From NCBI GenBank assembly GCA_037576195.1, contig CM075102.1, positions 34,902,745 to 34,966,744 of the forward strand: 64,000 bases of DNA, in the 5' to 3' direction. This document shows positions 11,177-21,599 of the stretch, piece after piece. How positions within the stretch are numbered: the first letter of the stretch is position 1; each line of letters begins with the position of its first letter. Source of the DNA: Phytoseiulus persimilis. Its lineage: Eukaryota; Arthropoda; Arachnida; Mesostigmata; Phytoseiidae. The notes under the pieces are model-generated. The model ran no database searches. It had not been told where the DNA came from and saw nothing but the letters and a program-made list of their open reading frames with translations. Made by a program: the position numbers and the translations under genes.

Positions 11177-11689
11177 TCATGTCTCAATTCCGACGTCTTC
11201 CGCAAGGGCCTGCATGTAGTCCACATTCACAGAGCCACGATTTGATGTTCGTATTGTGTGGACGCTGTACATTCCTACAAGATTGATTGCATCGGCGCGA
11301 AACTTTTTGCGAAGAGACCACGCGTCCAGGAATGTGCTGGAACATAGGACTATGGGATATTTGCGACTCATATCCACGGCGAGGATGAGAGACCAGGTCA
11401 GGATGCAGGATGCCCAGAGCCGCGATACTTTGTTGAAATCATGCGCAAGCTCGAGCAGCTCTGATTGAGTGTTGTGATTTACGAAACCGCGACACTCATT
11501 CCCCAATTGACGTATTAGCACGTCCGTGTCGCTCCTATCGACTTCGTCGAGGAGTTGCGTAGTGGCGGCGTTCATGCAGATCGGCGCAGGCCCAGATCTA
11601 CGACGGGAGTCCCGACGATGATCGTGGCGTAGGAGCGCTCGAGAGCACGACGTTTCTCGATCGTAGAGTAGATCGGTTGAGCTTCTCAA
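11177..11689 (-). CDS. Open frame of 170 codons, unrecognised
   Basis: This is a long minus-strand frame whose middle (TTQLLDEVDRSDTDVLIRQL, then SELLELAHDFNK) is helix-like and low in odd residues. A gtatcg donor-like site follows DFNK, so the rest of the frame may be intron. The best guess is one internal or 5' exon of the same unrecognised minus-strand gene region as 9.8-10.9 kb. Confidence 0.25.
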   Translation of the reverse strand: MRSSTDLLYDRETSCSRALLRHDHRRDSRRRSGPAPICMNAATTQLLDEVDRSDTDVLIRQLGNECRGFVNHNTQSELLELAHDFNKVSRLWASCILTWSLILAVDMSRKYPIVLCSSTFLDAWSLRKKFRADAINLVGMYSVHTIRTSNRGSVNVDYMQALAEDVGIET

Positions 11690-12899
11690 ACGATTTGAGT
11701 TCTCTGACAGCTCTCTCGGGAGCTCCCGACCAGCGCTAGATGCCAGGAGAGCTATTCACGACAATTTCGGACCCATTGTCGGCCTCGAGCTTTCCGATGT
11801 CCGATGAGCTCGAATTTCAAACATGGTAATCCAAGTTCCGGCTCAACGATACGCAATCTGGATCAGCTGCCGAGACATTTTGAAATTCCGAAAATAGGGA
11901 ACGCTTGTTTCTCTCAAGAGAAACTTCACTGCCCTAACGACTCTGACGCTCAACAGAGCTCAGAAAGCTCGAAACTGAGTTCATGAACGCACGACACTTC
12001 TGAATATACAGGCTGTCTGAGCCTTCGCTATTTGGATGTAGGAATATTTCCGAGTGACGCTTCCATTCGACCGCACTGTTCATTTTGCTAGCCCTCCGGA
12101 AGAATCGGGAACTCGGTTGAGAATTCTCGGACTGATCCTTATGAGAGTCCGTGGTCCGAATTTTTGAATCTAGGCTGTGTTACCCATGCCTCGCTCCTCC
12201 GAGTTATTTGACACTCACAGAAAAAGCCAGAGCCATGTCATCGTTGCTGCGAACTCTTTTCCGAAACTCGCGATTCCAGGGGCGTGGAAACGAACAGGAG
12301 GTACACCAAGCTGGAGAGGCGATCCTTCTGAAGTTTTCCCAGCTCCCGTTCCCTCACTGTTGAGTCTAACGGGATGCCTGGGCCTCCGCCAACTCGACCC
12401 GCTTGATTCGGCGGTCCTCGAGAGCCGTTCGTTCCCCTCGATGACACTCGATTCCTGGCGTCATGCGGACGGGTCGTCATCCAGGCTCACGGGATTAATA
12501 AACCTCCAAGCCCGCTTCTGCTATCGCTCACGGGTCTTCAGACCCTGTGAAGTCGCGCTGAATCATTCATTCGGTACAGTCGGTGTTCAGTCATTTTTCC
12601 GGAAAGTCCAGGCAGTGCCTCACTCATTCTCCTTCCGCCCCCGTTGACCAATTTATCCCGAGGAGGCGAGTCGCACTCCGCTGGCTCCGGTATTGAACCG
12701 TCTCGAGATCGAACATTCCGTCATGTGGACCCGATTGTTTTCTATCTTTGAGGTAGGGATAGTCAAGCTCGTCAGAAAAGCCGACGGAGAGGAGTCCACA
12801 ACATCTTTGAATTCACGTCGCATGAGGCGTTGATAGGAGCCACCTGCGCGAGTCAGCGGAGCTCTTCCGGAAAACGGGAGCCTAGAAGCAACCCAAAGA

Positions 12900-13330
12900 T
12901 TGAGTGAATGGAAAACTCATCGCTTAGATCTTGTAGGAAAGAGTCCAAGGCCCGAGGCAAAGCAGCTGCGGATCAGAGCGGAACAATCACAGCTCCAAAA
13001 GCAGGAAACGACACGGGAAGCAAAATCAGAATGGAAGGCTTGCAGCAGAGCATTCCGAAGCCGAGATTGTTCAGCTGCGCGAGCTTTCGCGCTCTCTGAT
13101 GAGCGAACGAGTCACTCGATGGGACAGAATCTTTTCCTAGTGTAAGAGAACCGGATGTCGAGGGGGAGGCTCGAGCTTCCGCAGCCGTCGCAGAGGCCGC
13201 AGCGAAACTTGAATTCAGAATGGAAACGTGCGCTTTGCACGAGAACCACTCACTCAGCCAGAGCACCGTACCGGCTGGCACGCTTGGTGAGCAAGGGGGA
13301 GAGCCAGAAAGGAAGATAAATCAGATCTGC
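12900..13330 (+). CDS. Possible coiled-coil coding blocks, frame unresolved
   Basis: Plus-strand frames in this stretch are rich in A, E, Q and R. Around 13150-13330 the frame reads EGEARASAAVAEAAAKLEFR, and around 13035-13140 another frame reads AEHSEAEIVQLRELSRSLMS; both are coiled-coil-like. They are in different frames and I found no clean splice join, so this is reported only as coding potential. Confidence 0.22.
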
Positions 13331-13881
13331 GTCTCAGTTGGCCTCGCATTGTCTCTCAGCGGCTGCTGAACGATCCTCAACGACATTTGATCGAGTTGTG
13401 CAGCTTTGCGAGAATCATTCGCAAACTCCGGTCCCTGCGAGAGGCGATTCGGTGAGGAAGTTCTCGGTGCACGACACAGATCCAGGTAACGGGAATATGA
13501 ACGAAAAACGGTGGCTCACATCGCAGCGCTAGACTACCCTTGAGGTTGTCCCCATGAATCCGCTCATGATTTTCAAAGACCGCTCGCGTGAGCTGTGAAA
13601 TCGGTCTCCCGAGCCTCTTCTATTTGTTTTAGAATCCCAAAGTTCTCTCGTCTGTTCTGAGACTGTATAGCTCTGTAGTCCCTTTCAAACCAAGCAGAGT
13701 GCGTCGCTGCAGTTGTTTCCCAAGAGAGTTGCTGAGTTCGTGTATTTTGTCAGTTCGAGAGGACCTTCCCGAGTTCAGTCTACCAATGTGCTGCTGAATA
13801 GGTGTGTCCTCGAGGCAAGTTCGAGGTCTCTCTCACGGAACGCTCCCGCTTGTCGATCTGATCGGAAGGAGAATACGCATA

Positions 13882-13996
13882 CAGTACAACCTCGATTATT
13901 TGAGCCATCCGGGTTCCAACCTCGATCATTTGAGCCATCCGGGTTCCAACCTCGATCATTTGAACCGGTCGGGCTTCAATCTCGATCACTTCAACT
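13882..13996 (+). repeat. 30-bp tandem repeat, about 3.5 copies, with pogo-like start
   Basis: Units start at 13890, 13920, 13950 and 13980 (the last is partial). The unit begins CCTCGATYATTTGAGCC; the second unit differs from the first at one base, and the third and fourth diverge further. Just before it, at 13882, CAGTACAACCTCGATTATTT resembles the terminal repeat of pogo/Tigger DNA transposons and is preceded by TA, their target site. The tandem array may be an expansion of a transposon end. No matching right end was found. Confidence 0.85.
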
Positions 13997-14529
13997 TGAT
14001 ATACAGTGCAGGCCCGATCTTCTCAACCTCCGAATATTTCGACCTTTCGCTGCATCGATCGGTTGAAATAACCGAGAATTTACCGCAAATTCATTTTTTC
14101 CCTCCCATGGCTTATCGATCTAACCCATTATCATTTTTCTTTCTTCTCGCTCCCATAGTACCCTCGTGAGTCCTGAGGTCTCCCCTTTGTGAGTTGCTCT
14201 TCTGAAGAAGAAAAAATGAGAACGGAGGCGTGTGATGGAATGAGCTCACAGAGCGAAGTTTTTCTTCATTGAGCACTGTTTTGGAATGCCACTCCCTGAG
14301 CCCTCACGAAAAATTTGACAAATGCTGTGGTGGCCAATTTGGCGTGTGTCAGGTCACCGGATTCCTCAGAGATCTCTCTCGTAGCCAAAGCAGCCCAGAC
14401 GTCTGTCTCTCATCGGATTTGAGGAGTTCAAGGTTGAGGCAATGAGAGAGTGAAGCTAATCATTTGTCAGGAACATGAAAATAACTCAGATACTCGCAGG
14501 ATTCCACCCAAGTTACTTCAGCAAACGAA

Positions 14530-14747
14530 AACACTGTGGCACGGCGTACAGCTCGGCAAGGTTCTGCTTTCGCGACAGGGTTGCTGGAAGTCAGTCCACA
14601 TCTCGATGAGCAGCTTCTCCACACATCTAAGGTGAAGTGTGATTCGCTGTGAGGGTTGAGATCACTCTGTTTGGAGGGCCACTTCTTGGCTCTTCTGAAA
14701 GCAGACCATAGTAATCCGCCACTCTGTTTCGGCCACTTGAAGCACAA
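14530..14747 (-). pseudogene. Tc1/mariner transposase C-terminal remnant
   Basis: On the minus strand, about 14694-14632 encodes KKWPSKQSDLNPHSE, the decayed form of the WP-x-SPDLNP-IE block that precedes the third catalytic acid of Tc1/mariner transposases. Next, in another frame (about 14623-14582), comes VEKLLIEMWTDFQQ, which fits the following helix of the same family. The one-frame shift between the two, and the lack of the upstream DDE blocks, show a dead fragment. No flanking inverted repeats were identified. Confidence 0.7.
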
Positions 14748-15230
14748 TCACGGCAGAGCGCGCTACGCGTCTGAGTGCGTAGGATCACAGACTAGTCCCC
14801 AGAGCAGGTAGGAATCCGAAGAAGGAGCTCTCTGATTAGATTGTCTCATCGACTGGGTCAATCGGTATGAATTGGGTACATCACACTGGGAAATGTGTTA
14901 CTAGGGCTCATGGTCACTCAGTTGAGGACGGCATTAAAGGTTTACGGACTCATCATGAGATAACGAGGCCGCTGATTCGCGGCCTCAGATCGATGTCAAT
15001 GTTTTTTGGATCATGGCAACTGACATCTAAAGTTGCATCCTCATGCTTTTTCGGTCTCGGAACGGGTAAGAATCAAAAGATAATCGATACATTATCGCCC
15101 GTATGCGCCCCGTTGGGAGAGGTCATTTGAAAGAGAGAAGGGTAAGGTTTTAGTATTCACCTAGGTACAGCCTGAAAAACGAAACGGGTGATATGAGGTG
15201 GAGCGAGAGTAGCTCTATGGACGGAATCAG

Positions 15231-15578
15231 TTAGAGTTCCGAATGGAGCAAAACCTGAGTGGTAATGATAATGCACGAAGAAACATTTAACACAGAAGAC
15301 CCGCTCACAATGAACTCATGAGCGGGAAAAAATGAGCGTTCGGAACTGGAACATGGTTCAGCAAATGAGAGCAGCTTCTCCGATAGGCTTGGAGGTGGTA
15401 TTGCTTGCACCAGGAAGCCCGCTTCACGCCAGCCGTAGAGCCACTGCGGTCGAAAGGTAGGGTGCTGAAACTGGTTGTAGATCAGCGAGTGCAGGTTTAA
15501 AACGTCGTTTCGCCGATCCACGCGGTAGCCATAGTAGGCGAATCGTGTCGTCAATCGTTCGGCGAAGTACTTCCGTTC
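15231..15578 (-). pseudogene. Possible pogo/Tigger-like transposase fragment
   Basis: A minus-strand frame from 15578 reads ERKYFAERLTTRFAYYGYRV, then a helix-like stretch (NDVLNLHSLIYNQFQ), then FRPQWLYGWREAGFLV. The order of a KxxY-R helix, a short helix and a T/F-x-x-W-x-AGF ending resembles the end of the DDE domain in pogo/Tigger proteins, which often close with an AGF motif. This is pattern matching without a search. It lies 1.7 kb from a pogo-like terminus at 13882. It could instead be an exon of an unrelated host gene. Confidence 0.33.
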
Positions 15579-16159
15579 CTCAAGGATGCGAAAACTGCAT
15601 GCGAGAACATCCTATCTAAGGAGTTGACAGGGCTGAATTCAGAGCCCGTATTCGCATGCCTTATATCATAAATTCATTAATCCTATGAGTTGGTTAATTG
15701 ATGAGAGAATCGATGAACAGTGCTTGGCAGTTCGGTCTCCAGATGTTTTCGATCGACTGTTCACACCCCAATCGGTTCTCCGAAGAGAAGCAAAGCCTCT
15801 AAGTCATAGTTCTGACAGCACCTGACCGTCGCTGCGAAGCGACATTACCGTAGCTCTGAGACGACCTGCGCTTAGTTCTGAGTCTTCCTGTTCATACTTG
15901 CTCGATTGAGTTCGAGAACTATCGGGAAAATGGAAAAATGGTAGTCGCTAGATTGAGGGGTTGATTTCTTCCTGTCCGATTGAACGTCCGCCGTTGCTCC
16001 GTAGAAAGGAAAAAGCTCTGAACCACCCTTTTGTCACGATTTGACCGATATTTTGCGGTGACCTGGTCCTGCTTCTGGGATGACTCTGTATTGGTTTCGC
16101 GACGACCCATGCATAGTTCCGAAGCATCCCCGAATATATTTCACTCGGTGACCATTACA

Positions 16160-16770
16160 TACAGGGTGTTTTTTGTCAGTCGGGAATTTCCAAGCCCGAT
16201 CTTGTTTAGGAAATATTTTTGTCAATTCCTGGATTTTTTCCAAAAATCGAAAAATGATCGATAGAGGATATCAGGGCGGTCGAGTGGATATGATGGAACT
16301 TGCGGCCAGGAAACGACCTATCTTCTTTTCTCGAGGTCTCCCTAAAAGTTATCGTGAGAACGTAGTGGACTCGTAGGGGTCGCGTTCGACGCGCAACAGG
16401 GAGCCGGTCTTTCGCCAAAAAAACGGTCGAAGTCATTTCGTTTCCTCGAAAAATGGCAACCCACGTCTGAGTAATTTCCACCCAAGAAGACACCTTCCAT
16501 TCCGCCTCGTTGTGGAGTTGCGAGAGGGAAGGCGAGGACAACGAAATCAGCCAACGGGCCTACTTTTCGAGGGAACGAGTTAACTTCAATCGGTTTCCTG
16601 GAGAATGACCTGGCTCCCTTCTGCGCGCCGAATGCGACTCACACAAAATGACCGCATTGGTATCCTCTATAGATAACTCTTCGATTTTTGAAAACCTGAA
16701 AGAATCGACGAAGTTATGGTCAAAACAAGATCGGGCTCGAAAATTCCTGACCAAGAAATGCCACCCTAAA
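16160..16770. mobile_element. Foldback element 1 (long inverted repeat), diverged
   Basis: The left end TACAGGGTGTTTTTTGTCAG and the right end, read in reverse as CTTTAGGGTGGCATTTCTTG, start two inverted arms of about 120 bp that share CGAGCCCGATCTTGTTT-type blocks, AAAATCGAA and a tract like ATAGAGGATA. The middle (about 16280-16640) shows no transposase frame. The termini resemble those of the elements at 18203-18949 and 19932-20857, so it belongs to the same group or a sister family. The outermost bases of the right end are mutated. Confidence 0.7.
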
Positions 16771-16873
16771 GTTCCGGGGCGATCTCACCACACTGAGCCA
16801 CGTCTCTCGAAACGACTGAGAGTCGCGTTTCCGATTTCTAGAAGATTGAAGGAGCTCTTCTCCTTATTGGTCT

Positions 16874-17181
16874 AGAGCCCTCTCCTCGTTGTCGGCTCGT
16901 TGGCCGTGTGGCATAAACCAACGCCTTGGGTGCCACGCTAAGCTAGCAATCGCGGGTTCGATTCCCCGGCCGGGACAACAAAATTTCTTATGTGGTAAAA
17001 AGAGGATTTAATTTATATCAGAATTAAATCTGAACCATCTTAAGACCCAAGCCCACCGCCCGCAATGGGATTTGCGAGGCGATAGGGAGTGTTACTGAAG
17101 CAATACCGAAAGGTGAATCCGGGACACTCCTGAGGGCTGGCTGAGAGGTTCAGCCGAAAACAGAGCCCTCTCCTCGTTGTC
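16874..17181 (+). mobile_element. tRNA-derived SINE with perfect 20-bp target-site duplication
   Basis: The element spans 16894-17161 (268 bp). It is flanked by identical 20-bp direct repeats, AGAGCCCTCTCCTCGTTGTC, at 16874-16893 and 17162-17181. Its head looks like a tRNA gene: an A-box-like TGGCCGTGTGG and a consensus B box GGTTCGATTCC at 16955-16965. The body continues with an AT-rich stretch and ends GGTTCAGCCGAAAAC with almost no A tail. The long duplication implies LINE-type insertion, and its perfection suggests a fairly recent event. The second copy is at 8259-8515. Confidence 0.92.
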
Positions 17182-18202
17182 TCCGAGAAGGGGAATCTCG
17201 TTAGAGCTGGGATGGAGTCGTCTGAAACTATGAAATATGCCATCAGTGACGTATCAGTTGCGAAGCGATGGAACTGAGTTGAAACACGAAGGCAATCTAG
17301 GTGGACCGCATGGGCAAAGACGAAGTCGAAACAAAGATCTGTATGATCCATCCAATTTGTGGAAACTTTGTCCTCGCTGAACATTTACCTCAACTGCGGA
17401 GGAGAAAGAATGCAACTCCGTCTCCTAAACGCATAAACTCTGTTGTCTGGGAATCATTTAAGTAACGAATAGCGACCTTGTCGTGAAACCTTGAGCTGAG
17501 GGTGTCCCTGACTCAGCTTCTTGGAGGAGCTTCCGCTCCTGGAGAGAATTTGATAGCATTCCTCAAAGTTGCGACTTGTCGTGCTTGTTCTTCGTGAGCG
17601 ATTCTCCCCGGAACTGCCTGTATAGCCCAGCCGTTCACAACCGAGTATGGCCAAGAATAACTGCTCTTCTTCCGAGATAAAACTTGATCCAAAACGAAAT
17701 GTTGGACAGTCTCGAAGAAACCCCGACGCCGGAGTTTTTTTCTTTCGTGTCTCCCTGTTCCTCGTTCTTGTACCTCCTCTCTGATGGGAATAATTGATGA
17801 GAGCTGAGATGGCTGTCCGCTCGAAAGGAGACAAGGTGAACACCCGATACTGCTGCGAAAAAAAAACATCATGGTGCCTCATAGGCTGTTGAGATGACCT
17901 CCACGACCTCTCGGACCAGTGGGGCGCATAGAGACGAACAACTTACGCTACCCGACAACATGATGTCCCGATTGCTTTTTCTCTCAGAAATGATATTTTC
18001 TCCGAAATACTCGGTTCTTCTCCTTGTGGGCCGAAAACTCCACTGGTTCGAACTCCAAAGTTCGGTTTCCAGACTTCTCGGCTTCGAATTTCGGAGCTAA
18101 TCCAGAAAAAAATGTTCCGACGAACGGAGCACATTTGCGGGGAATCTTGGGTGAGACTCATGCGTCATTGGGTATGGACACGAAGTTGGGTCCACAAGCA
18201 GC

Positions 18203-18949
18203 AAAATTGAATTTTTTAAATCGGCCTAAAAATTGCAATTTTTTTTTCAACTTTTCTCAAAAAACTGATCGACAAACTTCGAAAGTCAACCGATCGAATT
18301 CGAAAGTGCTAAAGTCGAGGCAGGATAGGATGCTGCTCAAACGCTCGGCAACTCCAGATTTCTAGCTCAGGATCTGTGAGAACGACGAAAGATCGTTTCA
18401 ACCTCGACGTCAGGATCGACCACCTGACAAGATCGCGTACTCCGGATTTTCGGGGGAAAAAAATATTGTCGGATCGACCCGGCAACTCCATAGTCGGGTT
18501 GTCTGGACCAATCTAAGAACTTTTTGCTATCGGGAAAATTTTCGAATTCGGCATCCCTGAGGAGCTACGGGCCTAAATGCAAAGAGTACGCGATCTTGTC
18601 AGGTGGTCGATCCTGACGTCGAGGTTGAAACGATCTTTCGTCCTTATCGCAGATCTAGAGAGCTAGAAATCTGGAGTTGCCGGGCGTTTGAGCAGCATCC
18701 TATCCTGCCTCGACTTTAGCACTTTCGAATTCGATCGGTTGAATTTAGAAGTTTGTCGATCAGTTTTTTGAGAAAAGTTGAAAAAAAATGGCAATTTTTA
18801 GGCCGATTTGAAAAATTCAATTTTCTAACGATTTACGAAATTCGACGAGAAAAAGACGCGATTTTCCAGAATCCGACAATTTTTCACCGAGTTATGAGCA
18901 AAAGAAGAGAGGATTAGAAAGTTCCCGACTTACGATGACCACCGTGTAG
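18203..18949. mobile_element. Foldback element 2, left end truncated
   Basis: The left arm (about 18203-18425) and the right arm (about 18594-18820) are near-perfect reverse complements. For example, GATCGTTTCAACCTCGACGT near 18390 pairs with ACGTCGAGGTTGAAACGATC near 18620. The right side then runs on for a further 130 bp to the family terminus, ending in GACTTACGATGACCACCGTG at about 18945; the matching left terminus is absent. About 170 bp lie between the arms. No protein frame of a transposase is seen. The arms are homologous to those of element 3. Confidence 0.8.
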
Positions 18950-19931
18950 TCTCCGTACTAGAGGCTCAAGCCGGCTCCATAGGCTCTTAAGAGAGTGTCC
19001 TCAACCACCTCAACTCACAATCTTGCAGCTCAGTAATGAATGTGCTATACTTTTGTCGTCTCGCGAGATCGTATTTTCTGTCCCAAATGAACTCCCCGGG
19101 TATTGATCGGATCCACGTGGATCCAGCGGCATGTTGTAGGGCGGTTCGAAAAAAAAGACACATCCGTTTCTCTGAGTCGAGTATAACTTCTTCGCTCGCT
19201 CGATCCTCCTCTACAAAGTTCTGCGCGAGGCGGGCGCCAGTGGTCAGGGTGAACGGGAGTTTGATATTCCGCAGAGTCCGGGAGGTGAATCTACGTAATT
19301 CTGTATTCTCTGGCTCTGTAACTCTGGAAGTCTCTCGGGGTTAGGAGTCAGCTCACATTTCGCGCTTTCCCGCCTCAGTTATGCTGGAGGTCTCGCCGAT
19401 TTCGAGTGGTTTTCGATGAGAACTCGGAAATCCGCCCCCGCAGACGGTAAACGGGGAATCGCGGAAAATCGAAAATACACAGAGGAAGAAGAAAAACAAC
19501 ATTTTCCCTGTTTTGTTCAGCTATTGAGCCCACAAGGTCCGAACCAAGCCTATCTCGGGGCTAGAGAATGTGGCCCAGAAGGCTGAGAATTCCTGCCTTT
19601 GCTCCTTTTCCACAGGTTAGCTAACCTCCCGTAACTTCTCGACCGATTATTGCTTTGTGAAATAGCTCCCGAGGAGCACAACTGGCTCCCCGAGGAACGA
19701 AGATTTCAGTTTCCCAGCCCATGGGCTGTACATTGTATTCATGTGCGGCGAAACATAGGAAGACGGCGAAATTTCCCTGCGTCCCCTCCGAGTTGAGAAC
19801 CGAGATCAGTCCCATCATTAACGGAACGGTACTCAGCACACATCTTCTATGTTCGCTTCGGCTTCGGAAAGAGCGAGATCGGACGGGCAAAGGTGAATGC
19901 TGACTCTCCGATAATTCCGTTGATCTTGAAG

Positions 19932-20857
19932 TACAGGGTGGTCATCGTAAGTCGGGAATTTTCTTACTCTCTTTCCTCATAAATCGCTGAAAAATCATCC
20001 GATTCTGGACTTTTTTTTTGCATTCGATAGCTGGAAGAATGGCTCATCTTCTTCCTCTCGATTTTTGTAAATCGGTAGAAAACTGAATTTCGCTAATCGG
20101 CTCGAAAATTGCCTTTTTTTTTTCAATTTTTCCCAAACAAACAGTCGGCAAACTTCTGAAGTCGATCGATCGAATTCGTAAGTGTCAAGGTCGACGCAGG
20201 ATAGGATGCTGCCCAAACGCCCGGCAACTCCAGATTTCTCCTCAGGCAAGCCGAATTCGAGAAATTTCCCGATGGCAAAAAGTTCTTAGATTGCTCCAAA
20301 CTACTTGACAACGAAGTTTACGAGTCGGTCCGACAACTTGTTCAGAAAATTGAGGAGGCAGAATTTTCGGGGGAAAAGAAAGTTCTCGAATCGACCCGAC
20401 AACTCCCTGGTCGGGTAGTCTGGACCAATCCAAGAGCTTCTTGCCATCGAAAAAATTTTCCGAATTCGGCTTGCCTGAGGAGTTACGGGCCGAAATGCAA
20501 AGAAGAGGCGATCTTGTCAGGAGGTCGATCTTGGGGTCAAGGTTGAAACGATCTTCCGTCCTCCTCACAGATCCTGAGCTATAAATCTGGAGTTGCCGGG
20601 CGTTTGGGCAGCATCCTATCCTGCGTCGACCTCGACACTTACGAATTCGATCGATTGACTTCAGAAGTTTGCCGACTGGTTTTTTGGCAATCTTTGAGCC
20701 GATTTGCGGAATTCAGTTTTCTACCGATTCACAAAAATCGACAGGAAGAAGATGCGCCATCCTTCCAGCTATCGAATGCAAAAAAAGTTTTTCCACCGCT
20801 TTATGAGCAAAAGGAGAGAGAGTAAGATGATTCCCGACTTACGATGACCACCCTGTA
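19932..20857. mobile_element. Foldback element 3, both termini intact, 926 bp
   Basis: Both ends begin TACAGGGTGGTCATCGTAAG and stay identical for 28 bases, then at lower identity for about 250-300 bp (19932-20238 against 20857-20590). A second inner inverted repeat (about 20242-20310 against 20481-20419) makes the whole element almost one palindrome. The terminal TA may be a duplicated TA target site, as in Tc1/mariner elements. No transposase frame is present, so it would be non-autonomous. It is the most complete copy of the group. Confidence 0.9.
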
Positions 20858-21094
20858 TATCAACTCCTGATGCACGAAATTCTGTTCAACACGTGAGAGC
20901 GTGTACAGTTTACGCCTGATCGAAGGAAGGTGAACGGAACCCCGGAAAATCGCAAGCCTAGCTCGTCTCGATGATTGTCACAACTCCCTTCTCTCGCCTC
21001 TCTACGTCGCCGATGGTCTACCGGACGTCTAAATGTATGTTCATTAGAACCTCGCACATCAGGGGTCGTGGTGTACAGATATCGTGAGCGGCCT

Positions 21095-21588
21095 CTAGAC
21101 AACACAGTGATGCAACTTGTCTTTGGCAACGATTGAACCTCGGCTAGACATTGGTCCATCTCTCCATTGTACTACTATTATCTCGTACGTATCTAGAACA
21201 GCTGTGAATTCTGTGCCATCAAAGAAGACCTGTGTGCGAGCGAATTTCGAAGAACATAAGGTGACAGTTCCGAGGTGTGACTTCGAGGACTACCCTTGCA
21301 GGTTACTACCTGTCTACCCCGATTCATTGGTTCGATTGTCCGGTGCTTCTTCGCCTGCCCCTGGAGGGCTGGCCTGAGCCATAGAGGAATGTTCCTCTCT
21401 GTCCACAATCTCCTTCCCAGGATTCTGAGGAGTGGGGGACGAAGTTTCAGAGTTGAGCTACTACGACAACCGTTGCAGACACCCTCTCCCCATACGAACG
21501 CGATGATCATTTCCGAACCTATATGGTCATCATCCTTCAGGTCATGGTCGGAGACGAACTTCGCTCGAAGATCATGAGAGGATGACAT
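21095..21588 (-). CDS. Small unrecognised gene, about three exons
   Basis: Exon 1 is 21588-21496 (ATG, MSSSHDLRAKFVSDHD) with a gtatgg donor. A 71-nt intron ends in cctcag. Exon 2 starts at 21424 in phase 0 (segments NPGKEIVDREEHSSMAQASP and GEEAPDNRTNES) and is open to a gtagac donor at 21317. A third block, 21229-21095, ends in TAG (FFDGTEFTAVLDTYEIIVVQ, then WRDGPMSSRGSIVAKDKL). The exon 2 to exon 3 junction does not keep phase with the sites I can see, so an exon may be missing or an edge wrong. The middle is acidic and Pro/Gly-rich; the third block looks like a small beta-rich domain. No family is recognised. Confidence 0.4.
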
Positions 21589-21599
21589 CGGACTGGTGT

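Noticed and set aside
14937..14962. Hammerhead ribozyme on the minus strand
   Set aside because: A GATGAGTCCG core-like string is present, but the matching stem II and the GAAA core are missing.
16894..16975. A tRNA gene
   Set aside because: It has A- and B-box-like sequences, but no clean cloverleaf, and it is the head of a SINE bounded by target-site duplications.
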